Made by a program: the position numbers and the translations under genes
Source: Burkholderiales bacterium
GTDB lineage: Bacteria; Pseudomonadota; Gammaproteobacteria; Burkholderiales; Burkholderiaceae_F
Reading direction: 5' to 3'
Assembly: GCA_016716275.1 (NCBI GenBank)
Contig: JADJWR010000003.1
Coordinates: forward strand, 496,001-560,000
Length of the DNA: 64,000 bases
Part shown: positions 34,262 to 44,100 of the stretch, piece after piece
How positions within the stretch are numbered: position 1 is the first letter of the stretch
Layout: every line of letters starts with the position of its first letter
Notes under the pieces: generated by a model
Told to the model about the DNA's origin: nothing
What the model saw: the letters and a program-made list of their open reading frames with translations, nothing else
Databases searched by the model: none

Positions 34262-36669
34262 ACGTCGCCGAGAAGTCCGCCGCGATCGCGCCCGAGACGC
34301 TGATCGGCAAGCGCATCGCCAAGCTCGACGCGCCGCAGAAGGCGAGCGGCAAGACGCGCTACATCGACGACGTCAACCTGCCCGGGCAGCTGCACGCGAA
34401 GATCCTGCGCTCGTCGCGGGTGCACGCCAGGATCGTGCGCATCGACACCGCGGCGGCAAAGGCGCTGCCGGGCGTGCACGTAGTGCTGACCGCGGCCGAC
34501 GTGCCGGACCAGCGGCCGATCGGCGTGGCCAAGGACCACCTGCCGCTGAAGGGCGAGCGGGTGCGCAGCATCCGCGACGAGATCGCCGCGGTGGCCGCCG
34601 ACACGCCGGAGATCGCCGAGGCGGCGCTGAAGCTGATCGAGGTCGAGTACGAGGACCTGCCGGTGCTCGCCGACGCGGGCGAGGCGCTGCGGCCCGGGGC
34701 GGTGCTGATCCATCCGGAGCCGCACGGCGCCGACCGCAGCCACCTGCACTTGAAGCCCGGCATGCCGATCGCCTTCGCCGGCAAGAAGGACAACGTCGCC
34801 ATGCGCTTCGACTACGGTCACGGCGACGTGGCGCAGGGAGAAGCGGAATCCGACGTGGTGGTCGAGGACACCTTCAGGCTGCACTACGTGACCCACTGCT
34901 GCATGGGCGTGTCCGGGGTGATCGCCGAGTTCGACGCCAGCGGCAACCTGCTGCTGCACTCGAACACGCAGGTGCCGTTCCTGCACCGGCGCGAGTTCGC
35001 CGAGTACCTGACGATGGACCCGGCGCGCATCCGCATCGTCCAGCCGCCGATCGGCGGCGGCTTCGGCTCGAAGCTCGACATCTACCCGTTCGAGGTGATC
35101 TGCGTGTTCCTCGCGCGGGCGGCGAGGCGGCCGGTGAAGCTGGTGTTCACGCGCGAGGAGGAGTTCATCGCCTCGCCGACGCGGCAGCCGGTGCTGCTGA
35201 CGCTGCGCTCGGGCTGCCGGCGCGACGGCACGCTGACCTTCCGCCAGGTGCACACGCTGCACGACAACGGCGCCTACACCTCGTGGGGGGCGACGACGCC
35301 GTTCGTGATGATGCAGACCTTCTCGTCGCTGTATCGCGTGCCGCACTGCGACTACCACACGGTGGCCGTGTACACCAACAATCCCTATGCCGGCTCGTTC
35401 CGCGGCTACGGCAACCTGCAGGCGACCTTCGCCGTCGAGCAGCACATGGACCGGCTGGCCGATGCGATCGGCATGGATCCGCTCGAGTTCCGGCTGAAGA
35501 ACGCGCAGGCGCCGGGCGAGGTCACCGGCCAGGGCATGACCTTCAGGAGCTGCGGCTTCCGCGACTGCCTGCAAACCGCCGCTTCGCGCAGCGACTATTC
35601 GCGCAAGCGGCGCGAGAACATCGCCGCGCGCAGCCAGCCCGGCCCGATCCGCAAGGGCATCGGCATCGCCTCGATGCTGCACGTCGGCGGCGGCGCCAAG
35701 ATCTATCCGTCGGACGGCTGCGGCACGATCCTGAAGATCGACGACTTCGCGCACGTGACGCTGATCACCGGCGCCTCGGAGATCGGCCAGGGCTCGGAGA
35801 CCGTGCTGTCGCAGCTGGTGTGCGAGGAGCTCGGCCTGCCGATCTCTTCGGTCACGGTGGTGAACAACGACACCGACATCACGCCGTGGGACGTCGGCGT
35901 GCATGCCTCGCGCACCACCTTCATCGCCGGCAATTCGGCGATCGGCGCGGCACGCAAGGCCAAGGCCAAGATCGTCGCCGCGGCGGCCAGGCAGTTCGAG
36001 TGCGCGGAGTCCGAGCTCGACCTGCGCGGCGGCCATGTCGTGCGCAGCGCCACCGGCGAGCCGCTGACCGACCTGGCGCGGCTGATCCGCGGCCTGCACT
36101 TCAGCGACAAGGCCGAGCTGGTGATGACCACCCATTACTACGAGCCGCCGAGCCAGCACCAGGACAAGGGCTTCAAGGGCGATGTCTCGGCCGCCTACGC
36201 CTGGGCCAGCCAGGTGGTCGAGGTCGAGGTCGACACCGACACCGGCGTGGTGAAGATGACCCGGGTCACCGGCGCGCACGACGTCGGCCGGGTGCTCAAC
36301 CGGCTCGGCATCGAGGGCCAGATCGAGGGCGGCGTGGTGATGGGGCAGGGCTACGCGCTGACCGAGAGCCTGCTGGTCGAGCAGGGCCGCATCCGCAACC
36401 CCAACTTCCGCGACTACAAGCTGGTCACCGCGCCGGAGATCCCCGAGATGGACATCTCGTTCATCGAATCGATGGACGGCGAAGGGCCGCAGGGCGCCAA
36501 GGGTGTCGGCGAGGCGCCGGCGATCTGCATCGCCGCCGCCACCGCCAACGCGATCGAGAACGCCACCGGCGTGCGCATCTGCGAGCTGCCGTTCACGCCG
36601 GAGAAGGTCTACCGCGCGCTGCGCGGCCAGGCCGAGAAGCCGCACTGGACGCCGTGGAAGACGGAATGA
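34258..36669 (+). CDS. Molybdopterin-binding catalytic subunit of indoleacetate hydroxylase type
   Basis: An 803-residue subunit of the xanthine oxidase/aldehyde oxidase family. Cofactor motifs include GGGFGSK, FRGYGNLQ and the catalytic glutamate in GVGEAP. The predicted reaction is anaerobic hydroxylation of indoleacetate to 2-oxoindoleacetate. Length and motif set are normal for the family. No cofactor-maturation genes (XdhC type) are present in the window. Substrate is inferred from the cluster match with the described auxin pathway. Confidence 0.88.
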   Translation: MNVAEKSAAIAPETLIGKRIAKLDAPQKASGKTRYIDDVNLPGQLHAKILRSSRVHARIVRIDTAAAKALPGVHVVLTAADVPDQRPIGVAKDHLPLKGERVRSIRDEIAAVAADTPEIAEAALKLIEVEYEDLPVLADAGEALRPGAVLIHPEPHGADRSHLHLKPGMPIAFAGKKDNVAMRFDYGHGDVAQGEAESDVVVEDTFRLHYVTHCCMGVSGVIAEFDASGNLLLHSNTQVPFLHRREFAEYLTMDPARIRIVQPPIGGGFGSKLDIYPFEVICVFLARAARRPVKLVFTREEEFIASPTRQPVLLTLRSGCRRDGTLTFRQVHTLHDNGAYTSWGATTPFVMMQTFSSLYRVPHCDYHTVAVYTNNPYAGSFRGYGNLQATFAVEQHMDRLADAIGMDPLEFRLKNAQAPGEVTGQGMTFRSCGFRDCLQTAASRSDYSRKRRENIAARSQPGPIRKGIGIASMLHVGGGAKIYPSDGCGTILKIDDFAHVTLITGASEIGQGSETVLSQLVCEELGLPISSVTVVNNDTDITPWDVGVHASRTTFIAGNSAIGAARKAKAKIVAAAARQFECAESELDLRGGHVVRSATGEPLTDLARLIRGLHFSDKAELVMTTHYYEPPSQHQDKGFKGDVSAAYAWASQVVEVEVDTDTGVVKMTRVTGAHDVGRVLNRLGIEGQIEGGVVMGQGYALTESLLVEQGRIRNPNFRDYKLVTAPEIPEMDISFIESMDGEGPQGAKGVGEAPAICIAAATANAIENATGVRICELPFTPEKVYRALRGQAEKPHWTPWKTE

Positions 36670-36670
36670 C

Positions 36671-37885
36671 ATGAAGCGCCGCACCGTGCTGTCGATGGAG
36701 CAGGCGCTGTCGCTGCCGTACGCGACGCTGCGCTTCGTCCAGCTCGGCTGGCGGGTGATCCGCATCGAGTCGACGCCGGGCGGCGACGGGCTGCCGGGCG
36801 ATCCGAACCGCTACATCGGCGCCCGCGTGGTCGACGACGACCGCCGCACCTACTTCATCGCGCCGAACGTCGGCAAGGAGGCGATCGCGCTGAACCTGAA
36901 GCACGCCGACGGGCAGGCGCTGCTGCGCCGGCTGCTGGTCGCGCTCGACGTCGACGTGTTCTGCTGCAACACGGTGCCGCGCCGCTATGGGCAGCTGGGC
37001 ATCGACTACGAAACGCTCGCCGCCGCCCGGCCGGGGCTGATCTGGGCCGGCATCTCGGCAATGGGGCCGGAGTATCCCGACGCGCCCGGCTACGACCCGG
37101 TGATCCAGGCGATGGCCGGCTACATGGAACTGACCGGCCCGGCCGACGGCCCGCCGACGGTGGCCGGCGTGCCGATCGTCGATCTGAAGGCCGGCGACGA
37201 GGTCTACGCCAACGTGCTGCGGGCGCTGGTCGAGCGCGCCGAGAGCGGGCGCGGCAGCCGGATCGACGTGTCGATGCTGCAGGCGGCGGCATCGTGGCTG
37301 ATCACCACGCTGCCGCTGCTCGACTTCGACTGCCGGCCGGACGAGGTCAGCCGCTGCGGCAACGAGCACCGCAAGTTCATCCCGACCAACGTCTACCCGA
37401 CCGCCGACGGCTTCATCTACATGGCGATCGGCAGCGACGTGCAGTGGAAGCGGCTGACCGAGATCCCGAAGTTCGCCGCGGTCGGCAACGCCGCGCGCCT
37501 GACCAACGAGGGCCGGCACCGCGAGCGCGAGGCGATCCACCGCGACATGGCGGCAGCGACGCGCCGCTGCACGACCGCCGAGATCGTCGACGAGTTCCGC
37601 CGCGCGACGATCCCGCACGCGCCGATCCACGACGTGGCCGCCGTGCGCGCGCTGCCGGCGATCGCCGGCCGGCTCATGCGCACGCACCGGCCCGACGGCC
37701 GCGAGGCCCGCCTGCCGCCGCCGGCGGTGGATCTGTCGGGCGCGACAGGCGAGCTGCGCTTCCCGCCGCGCTACGGCGAGCACACCGGCGCGGTGCTGCG
37801 CGAGGCCGGGCTGGCGGCCGCCGAGATCGACCGGCTGGCACAGGCCGGCATCGTGTTCGACCGTGAAAGGGCGGCCCATGGCTGA
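36671..37885 (+). CDS. iaaL: Family III CoA transferase, phenylsuccinyl-CoA transferase type
   Basis: A 404-residue CaiB/Frc family protein. The likely catalytic aspartate lies in VPIVDLKAG after the AMAGYMELTG segment. IaaL of Aromatoleum transfers CoA to (2-amino)phenylsuccinate, preparing the mutase substrate. It begins immediately after the molybdenum subunit and overlaps the next gene by eight bases. The N-terminal region is slightly atypical (MKRRTVLSMEQALSLP). Family assignment is firm, substrate inferred. Confidence 0.85.
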   Translation: MKRRTVLSMEQALSLPYATLRFVQLGWRVIRIESTPGGDGLPGDPNRYIGARVVDDDRRTYFIAPNVGKEAIALNLKHADGQALLRRLLVALDVDVFCCNTVPRRYGQLGIDYETLAAARPGLIWAGISAMGPEYPDAPGYDPVIQAMAGYMELTGPADGPPTVAGVPIVDLKAGDEVYANVLRALVERAESGRGSRIDVSMLQAAASWLITTLPLLDFDCRPDEVSRCGNEHRKFIPTNVYPTADGFIYMAIGSDVQWKRLTEIPKFAAVGNAARLTNEGRHREREAIHRDMAAATRRCTTAEIVDEFRRATIPHAPIHDVAAVRALPAIAGRLMRTHRPDGREARLPPPAVDLSGATGELRFPPRYGEHTGAVLREAGLAAAEIDRLAQAGIVFDRERAAHG

Positions 37886-39893
37886 GCGGTTCGCCAACCC
37901 GCTGCTCGCCGCGCCGACGCGGCCGCTGCCGTCGCAGGTGGCGATCATCGGCGCCGGCACCATCGGCCCCGACATCGGCTACTACCTGAAGAGCGCGGTT
38001 CCCGACCTGCGCCTGACGCTGCTCGACGTCGCCCGGCCGGCGCTCGACCGCGCGCTGGCGCGGTTGCACGAGTACGCGGACAAGGCGGTGGCGCGCGGCA
38101 AGCTGAGCGCCGCGCAGGCGGCGGCGGTGACCGCCGGCATCGTCACCACGCAGGACTACGCGCAGCTTGCCGGCTGCGACTGGGTGATCGAGGCGGCCAG
38201 CGAGAACCTGGCGCTGAAGCGCCGCATCTTCGCCGAGGTCGAGGCGGTGGTGGCCGACGACTGCCTGGTCACCTCGAACACCAGTTCGCTGCCGGCGGTG
38301 CGCATCTTCGCCGAGCTGCGGCGGCCGCAGCGGGCCACGGTGACGCACTTCTTCGCGCCGGCCTGGCGCAACCCGGTGGTCGAGGTGATCGACTGGCCGG
38401 GCGCTTCGCGCGAGACGATCGAGTACCTGCGCTGGGTGTTCGCGATGACCGGCAAGCTGCCGCTCGCCACCGCCGATGCGGTGTGCTTCATGCTCGACCG
38501 CGTGTTCGACAACTGGTGCAACGAGGCGGCGCTGCTGCTGGACCGCGCCAGTGCCGCCGAGATCGACAGCGCCGCCGCGGCCTACGTTCATGCCGGGCCG
38601 TTCTTCGTGCTGAACCTCGCCCGCGGCAACCCGATCATCACCGAGACCAACACGCTGCAGGCGGCGGAGGAGGGCGACCACTATCGACCGGCGCCGGTCT
38701 TCCGTTCGGTCGACAGCTGGCTCACCACGGCGCCGGGTCGGCCGGTGGAGGTGGCCGCCGAGACCGGGGCCGTGGTGCGCGACCGCCTGCTCGGCGTGCT
38801 GTTCTCGCAGTCGGCCGACATCCTCGACCGCGGCATCGGCACGGCGGCCGATCTGGATATCGGCTGCAGGCTGGCGCTCGGCTTCAGGCGGGGGCCGCTG
38901 GAGCTGATGCGCGATCTCGGCGAATCGGAGACGCGGCGCATCGTCGAGCGCTTCGTCGCCGAGCGGCCGGGCATGCCGCGGCCGCGGCGGCAACTGTCCG
39001 CCTACCAGGATTTCCTGCGCCACCTGCTGGTCGACGACATCGACGGCGTGCGGCTGATTACGCTGCGCCGGCCGGAGGCGCTCAACGCCCTGCACGACGA
39101 ACTGAACGACGAGGTGCTGGCCGTGCTGCGCAGCGGCGAGGACGACCCGGCGGTGCGCGGCTTCGTCATCACCGGCTACGGGGCGCGCGCCTTCTGCGCC
39201 GGCGCCGACATCGGCCGCTTCCCGTCGATGCTCGGCGACGCCGCCGCCTCGGCGCAGTACGCGCGCGACTGCTCGCGGCTGCTGGTGCACCTTGACGCGA
39301 TGGACAAGCCGGTGGTGGCGGCACTGAACGGCATGGCGCTCGGCGGCGGGCTCGAACTGGCGATGCGTTGCCACGGCATCGTCGCCGTGCGCGACGCCTG
39401 GCTGCAGTTGCCGGAGATCACGCTCGGCATCGTGCCCGGCATCGGCGCGATGGTCGTGCCTTACCGCCGCTGGCCGCAGGCGGCGTCGACCTTCCACGGC
39501 ATGTTGCGCCGTGCCGAACGCCTCGGCGCGGCGCAGGCGCACGCGCTGGGCGTGGTCGATGCGCTGGCCGACGACATCGACGGACTGATCGCGCTGGCGG
39601 TGGCGCGGGTGCGGGCGCTGGCCGGCGCGCGCCGGCGGCACGCGCCGGGGCCGGTCGATCTCGCGCCGCTGCCGCCGCTCGCGCCGCGCGCGGCCAGCGG
39701 CCAGGTGCTCAGTGGCGAAGTGCTCGCCATCCTCGACGAGGCGATCGGCGCGGCGGCGCGGGCGCCGAGCTTCGGCGAGGCGCTCGAGATCGGCTACCGC
39801 GCCTTCGGCGCCAGCGCCTGCACGGCGGCGGCGCGCGCGGGCATCGAAGCGGCGCTGGCCGGGCGGAAGGCCGATTTCGCCAGCACGGGATGA
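37878..39893 (+). CDS. 3-hydroxyacyl-CoA dehydrogenase / enoyl-CoA hydratase fusion
   Basis: A 671-residue bifunctional protein. Residues 1-330 are the NAD-dependent dehydrogenase (nucleotide motif IIGAGTIGPDIG). Residues about 370-560 are a crotonase-fold hydratase with the two catalytic glutamates in GGGLELAM and LPEITLG. The order dehydrogenase then hydratase is opposite to FadB. It would hydrate 2-aminocinnamoyl-CoA and oxidise the hydroxyacyl-CoA. A start 15 bases upstream is possible, but the ATG at 37878 has an AAAGGG sequence before it. The described auxin cluster contains such a fusion. Confidence 0.88.
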   Translation: MAERFANPLLAAPTRPLPSQVAIIGAGTIGPDIGYYLKSAVPDLRLTLLDVARPALDRALARLHEYADKAVARGKLSAAQAAAVTAGIVTTQDYAQLAGCDWVIEAASENLALKRRIFAEVEAVVADDCLVTSNTSSLPAVRIFAELRRPQRATVTHFFAPAWRNPVVEVIDWPGASRETIEYLRWVFAMTGKLPLATADAVCFMLDRVFDNWCNEAALLLDRASAAEIDSAAAAYVHAGPFFVLNLARGNPIITETNTLQAAEEGDHYRPAPVFRSVDSWLTTAPGRPVEVAAETGAVVRDRLLGVLFSQSADILDRGIGTAADLDIGCRLALGFRRGPLELMRDLGESETRRIVERFVAERPGMPRPRRQLSAYQDFLRHLLVDDIDGVRLITLRRPEALNALHDELNDEVLAVLRSGEDDPAVRGFVITGYGARAFCAGADIGRFPSMLGDAAASAQYARDCSRLLVHLDAMDKPVVAALNGMALGGGLELAMRCHGIVAVRDAWLQLPEITLGIVPGIGAMVVPYRRWPQAASTFHGMLRRAERLGAAQAHALGVVDALADDIDGLIALAVARVRALAGARRRHAPGPVDLAPLPPLAPRAASGQVLSGEVLAILDEAIGAAARAPSFGEALEIGYRAFGASACTAAARAGIEAALAGRKADFASTG

Positions 39894-39955
39894 ATGCCGC
39901 AGCAAGTCCGGACCACACCGCAGCAGTCCACTGACCACAACGAGAAGGAGACACG

Positions 39956-41119
39956 ATGAAAACGAACAGACTTGCCACCCTGTTGCCGGCCCTGGCGGCC
40001 GCCGCGCTGGCGCTGGCCGCACCGGCGGCCACGGCGCAGGTCAAGGTGGGCGTGATCACGTCGGCCACCGGCACCACCGCCTTCGTCGGCATTCCGCAGA
40101 AGAACACGGTGGCGCTGCTGCCGAAGAGAGTCGGCGACCTGTCGATCGAGTACATCGTCTACGACGACGCCAGCGATCCGACGCAGACGGTGCAGCTGGG
40201 CAAGAAGCTGCTGTCGGATCAGCGCATCGACGCGCTGATCGGTCCGTCGGGCTCGCCGAACGCGATGGGGTTGCTCGAGCCGATGGCCGGCTCGGGCACG
40301 CCTATGCTCGCCCCGGTCGGCACCGCGGCAGTGGTGCTGCCGATGGACGCGCAGAAACGCTGGGTGTTCAAGACCCACCCCAACGACGACGTGGTGAGCG
40401 CCGGGCTGATCGCGGCGATGGCCAAGCGCGGCGTGAAGACCGTCGGCTTCATCGGCTACAACGACCCCTACGGCGAGAACTGGTACAAGACCTTCGCGCC
40501 GATGGCGCAGAAGGCCGGCATCGCGGTGGTCGCCAACGAACGCTACGCGCGCCAGGACACCAGCGTCACCGGCCAGGTGGCCAAGCTGATCGCCGCCAGG
40601 CCGGAGGCCGTGCTGGTGGCCGGCGTGGCCGCCGGCGCGGCGCTGCCGCACATGCAGCTGGTCGACGCCGGCTACAAGGGCACCATTTATCACACCCACG
40701 GCTCGGCCTCCGGCGCCTTCACGCAGATCGGCGGCAAGAAGGTCGACGGTGCGCTGATCGTCGGCCCGATGCTGCTGGTGCTCGACGAGATCGCCGACAG
40801 CGTGCCGGTGCGCAAGGTCGCCGCCGAGTTCGTCGCCAGCTACGAGAAGCAGTTCGGCAACCGGCCGCCGATCTTCGGCGCCGGCGTGTACGACGCAGGC
40901 CTGCTGCTGGCCAGCGCGATCCCCGAGGCGGCGAAGAAGGGCAAGCCCGGCACGCCGGAGTTCCGCGCCGCGCTGCGCGATGCGCTCGAATCGACGCGCG
41001 ACATGGTCACCTCGCAGGGCATCGTCAGCCTCAGCGCGCAGGACCACTCGGGCTTCGACCAGCGCGGCCAGGCGCTGATCACCGTGCGCGACGGCAAGTT
41101 CGTGCTGGTCAAGGATTGA
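39956..41119 (+). CDS. Periplasmic amino-acid/aromatic-acid type ABC binding protein
   Basis: A 387-residue LivK-type binding protein with a signal peptide (about 1-27, ending ATAQ). Motifs such as GPSGSPNAMGLLEP and FIGYNDPYGENW fit the peripla_BP_6 family. An AAGGAG ribosome-binding site lies eight bases upstream. It would bind indoleacetate. No ABC permease or ATPase gene lies in the window, so it must work with a transporter encoded elsewhere. It is the 14th gene of the cluster. Confidence 0.88.
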   Translation: MKTNRLATLLPALAAAALALAAPAATAQVKVGVITSATGTTAFVGIPQKNTVALLPKRVGDLSIEYIVYDDASDPTQTVQLGKKLLSDQRIDALIGPSGSPNAMGLLEPMAGSGTPMLAPVGTAAVVLPMDAQKRWVFKTHPNDDVVSAGLIAAMAKRGVKTVGFIGYNDPYGENWYKTFAPMAQKAGIAVVANERYARQDTSVTGQVAKLIAARPEAVLVAGVAAGAALPHMQLVDAGYKGTIYHTHGSASGAFTQIGGKKVDGALIVGPMLLVLDEIADSVPVRKVAAEFVASYEKQFGNRPPIFGAGVYDAGLLLASAIPEAAKKGKPGTPEFRAALRDALESTRDMVTSQGIVSLSAQDHSGFDQRGQALITVRDGKFVLVKD

Positions 41120-41165
41120 TCCGTCGGTCGCCCCCGCGCCGGCGCTGAACGCGGGGGCAGCCTCG

Positions 41166-44100
41166 ATGCCCGCGGCTGTCTCGCTCGACGACAAGTACCG
41201 CCGCGCGCGCGGTCGCGTGTTCATGACCGGCGTGCAGGCGCTGGTGCGGCTGCCGATGCTGCAGCACCAGCGCGACCGCGCCGCCGGCCTGAACACCGCG
41301 GGCTACGTCTCCGGCTACCGCGGCTCGCCGCTGGCGGCGCTCGACAGCGCGCTGTTCGCCGCCCGGCCGCACCTGCAGGCGCACGACGTCGACTTTCATC
41401 CGGCGGTCAACGAGGACCTCGCCGCCACCGCGATCTGGGGCACGCAGCAGCTGCACCTGCTGCCCGGGGCGAAGCGCGACGGCATCTTCGCCCTGTGGTA
41501 CGGCAAGGGACCCGGCGTGGACCGCTGCGGCGACGTGTTCCGCCACGCCAATCACGCTGGAACCTCGAAGCACGGCGGCGTGCTGCTGGTCGCCGGCGAC
41601 GACCACAGCGCCCGCTCCTCGGCGGTGGCGCACCAGAGCGAGCACATCTTCGCCGCCTGCGCCATTCCGGTGCTGGCGCCGGCCGACCTGCAGGAGGTGC
41701 TCGACCTCGGCCTGCACGGCTGGGCGATGTCGCGCTGGTGCGGCTGCTGGGTGGCGATGAAGACCACCGCCGACGTGGTCGAAAGCTCGGCGACGGTCGA
41801 GATCGACCCGCAGCGGGTGCAGGTGGCGCTGCCGGCCGACTTCGCGCTGCCGGCCGACGGCGTGCACATCCGCTGGCCCGATCCGCAGCTGGCGCAGGAG
41901 CGGCGGATGCAGGAGTTCAAGGTCTACGCCGCGCTGGCCTATGCGCGTGCCAACGGCCTGAACCGGCTGGTGTGGGATTCGCCGCGGCCGCGGCTGGGCA
42001 TCATCGCCTGCGGCAAGGCCTGGCTCGACGTGCGCCAGGCGCTGCACGAACTCGGCATCGACGAGCGCACGGCGCGCGACATCGGCCTGCGGCTGTACAA
42101 GGTCGGCATGGCCTGGCCGCTGGAGGCCGACGGCGTGCGGCACTTCGCCGAGGGGCTGGAGGAGATCCTGGTGGTCGAGGAGAAGCGCCAGATCATCGAG
42201 TACCAGCTCAAGGAGCAGCTGTACAACTGGCGCGAGGACGTGCGGCCGCGCGTGCTCGGCAAGTTCGACGAGAGCGGCGAGTGGCCGGCGCCGCACGGCG
42301 GCTGGCTGCTGCCGCCGCTGGCCGAGCTGACGCCGGCGCTGGTCGCGCGCGCGATCGCCGCGCGCATCGGCCGCCTGTACGACGGCGAGCCGATGCGACG
42401 GTACCTCGCCTTCCTCGATGCCGGCGCGAAGCCGCCGCTGGCCGCGGCGCCGCCGCGCACGCCGTACTTCTGCGCCGGCTGCCCGCACAACCGCTCGACC
42501 CGGGTGCCGGAAGGCTCGTGCGCGCTCGGCGGCGTCGGCTGCCACCTGATGGCGACCTGGATGGGGCGCGACACGCTGACCATCAGCCAGATGGGCGGCG
42601 AGGGTGCGACCTGGCTCGGCATGGCCGCGCACTCGGCCACGCCGCACGTGTTCGCCAACATGGGCGACGGCACCTACTACCACTCCGGCCTGCTGGCGAT
42701 CCGCGCCGCGGTCGCCGCCGGCGTCAACATCACCTACAAGATCCTCGTCAACGGCGCGGTGGCGATGACCGGCGGCCAGCCGGTCGACGGCCCGCTGACG
42801 GTGCCGCAGATCACGCGCCAGCTCGACGCCGAGGGCGTGCGGCGCATCGTCGTGGTCGCCGACGAGCCGGGCAAGTACGGCGCCGCCGGCTTCGCCCCCG
42901 GCGTCGCGGTGCGGCCGCGCGGCGACCTGGCCGCGGTGCAGCGCGAGCTGCGCGCCACCCCGGGCGTCACCGCGCTCGTCTTCGACCAGGCCTGCGCGAC
43001 CGAACAGCGACGCCGGCGCCGCGGCGGCGGCGAGGCGGAGCCGCCGCGGCGCGTGTTCATCCACGAGGCGGTCTGCGAAGGCTGCGGCGACTGCGGCCTG
43101 CAGTCGAACTGCCTGGCGGTGGTGCCGGTGGCCACCGAGTTCGGCCGCAAGGCGGCGATCGACCAGCACGCCTGCAACCAGGACCTGTCCTGCCTCGACG
43201 GCTGCTGCCCGGCGCTGGTCACGGTCGCCGGCGGCTCGCTGCGCCGTCCGCCTGCCGCAGCGCTGCCAGGCGGCGCGCTGGCGGATCCGGTGCTGCCGTC
43301 GCTGGCGCAGCCGTACTCGCTGCTGGTGGCCGGCGTCGGCGGCACCGGCGTGGTGACGCTGGCGGCGATCGTCGGCATGGCCGCGCATCTCGACGGCCAC
43401 GGCGTCACCGTGCTCGACCAGACCGGCCTGGCGCAGAAGGGCGGCGCGGTGCTGTCGCACCTGCGCATCGCCGCCCGGCAGGGCGAGCTGCATGCGCCGC
43501 GCATCTGCACCGGCGGCGCCGACGCGCTGATCGGCTGCGAAGCCCGGGTTGCCGCCGGCGCCGAGGCGCTGTCGAGGCTGCGCGCCGGCCGCACGCGCGC
43601 GGTCGTCAGCGTGGTGCCGGCGGGCGGCGGCGACTTCGTGCGCGGCGATGCCGGCGCTGCCGAGGTGCCGACGCTCGATGCGCTGCTCGCTACGCTCGGC
43701 GCCGATGCGCTCGACGTCGTCGACGCGGCGCGGCTGGCGCGGCGGCTGGTCGGCCTGCCGCTGGCCGCCAACCTGATCCTGCTCGGCTTTGCCTGGCAGC
43801 GCGGCCTGCTGCCGGTGACGCGCGAGGCGCTGCGGCAGGCGATCGAGATGAACGGTGTGGCGGTCGAGGAGAATCTGCTCGCCTTCGAGTGGGGCCGGCG
43901 GGCCGCCGCCGACGGCGAAGGCACCGAGGCGACCGCGCGCAGCGTCGAGCCGGAGCCGGCGGCGCATCGCCTGTCGGCGAGCCTCGACGAGACGATCGCG
44001 CGCCGGTACCAGGCGCTGGTCGCCTACCAGGACCAGCGCCATGCGCGGCGCTACGCCGATCTCGTGGCGCGCGCGCGGGCGGCCGAGCAGCGCATCGCGC

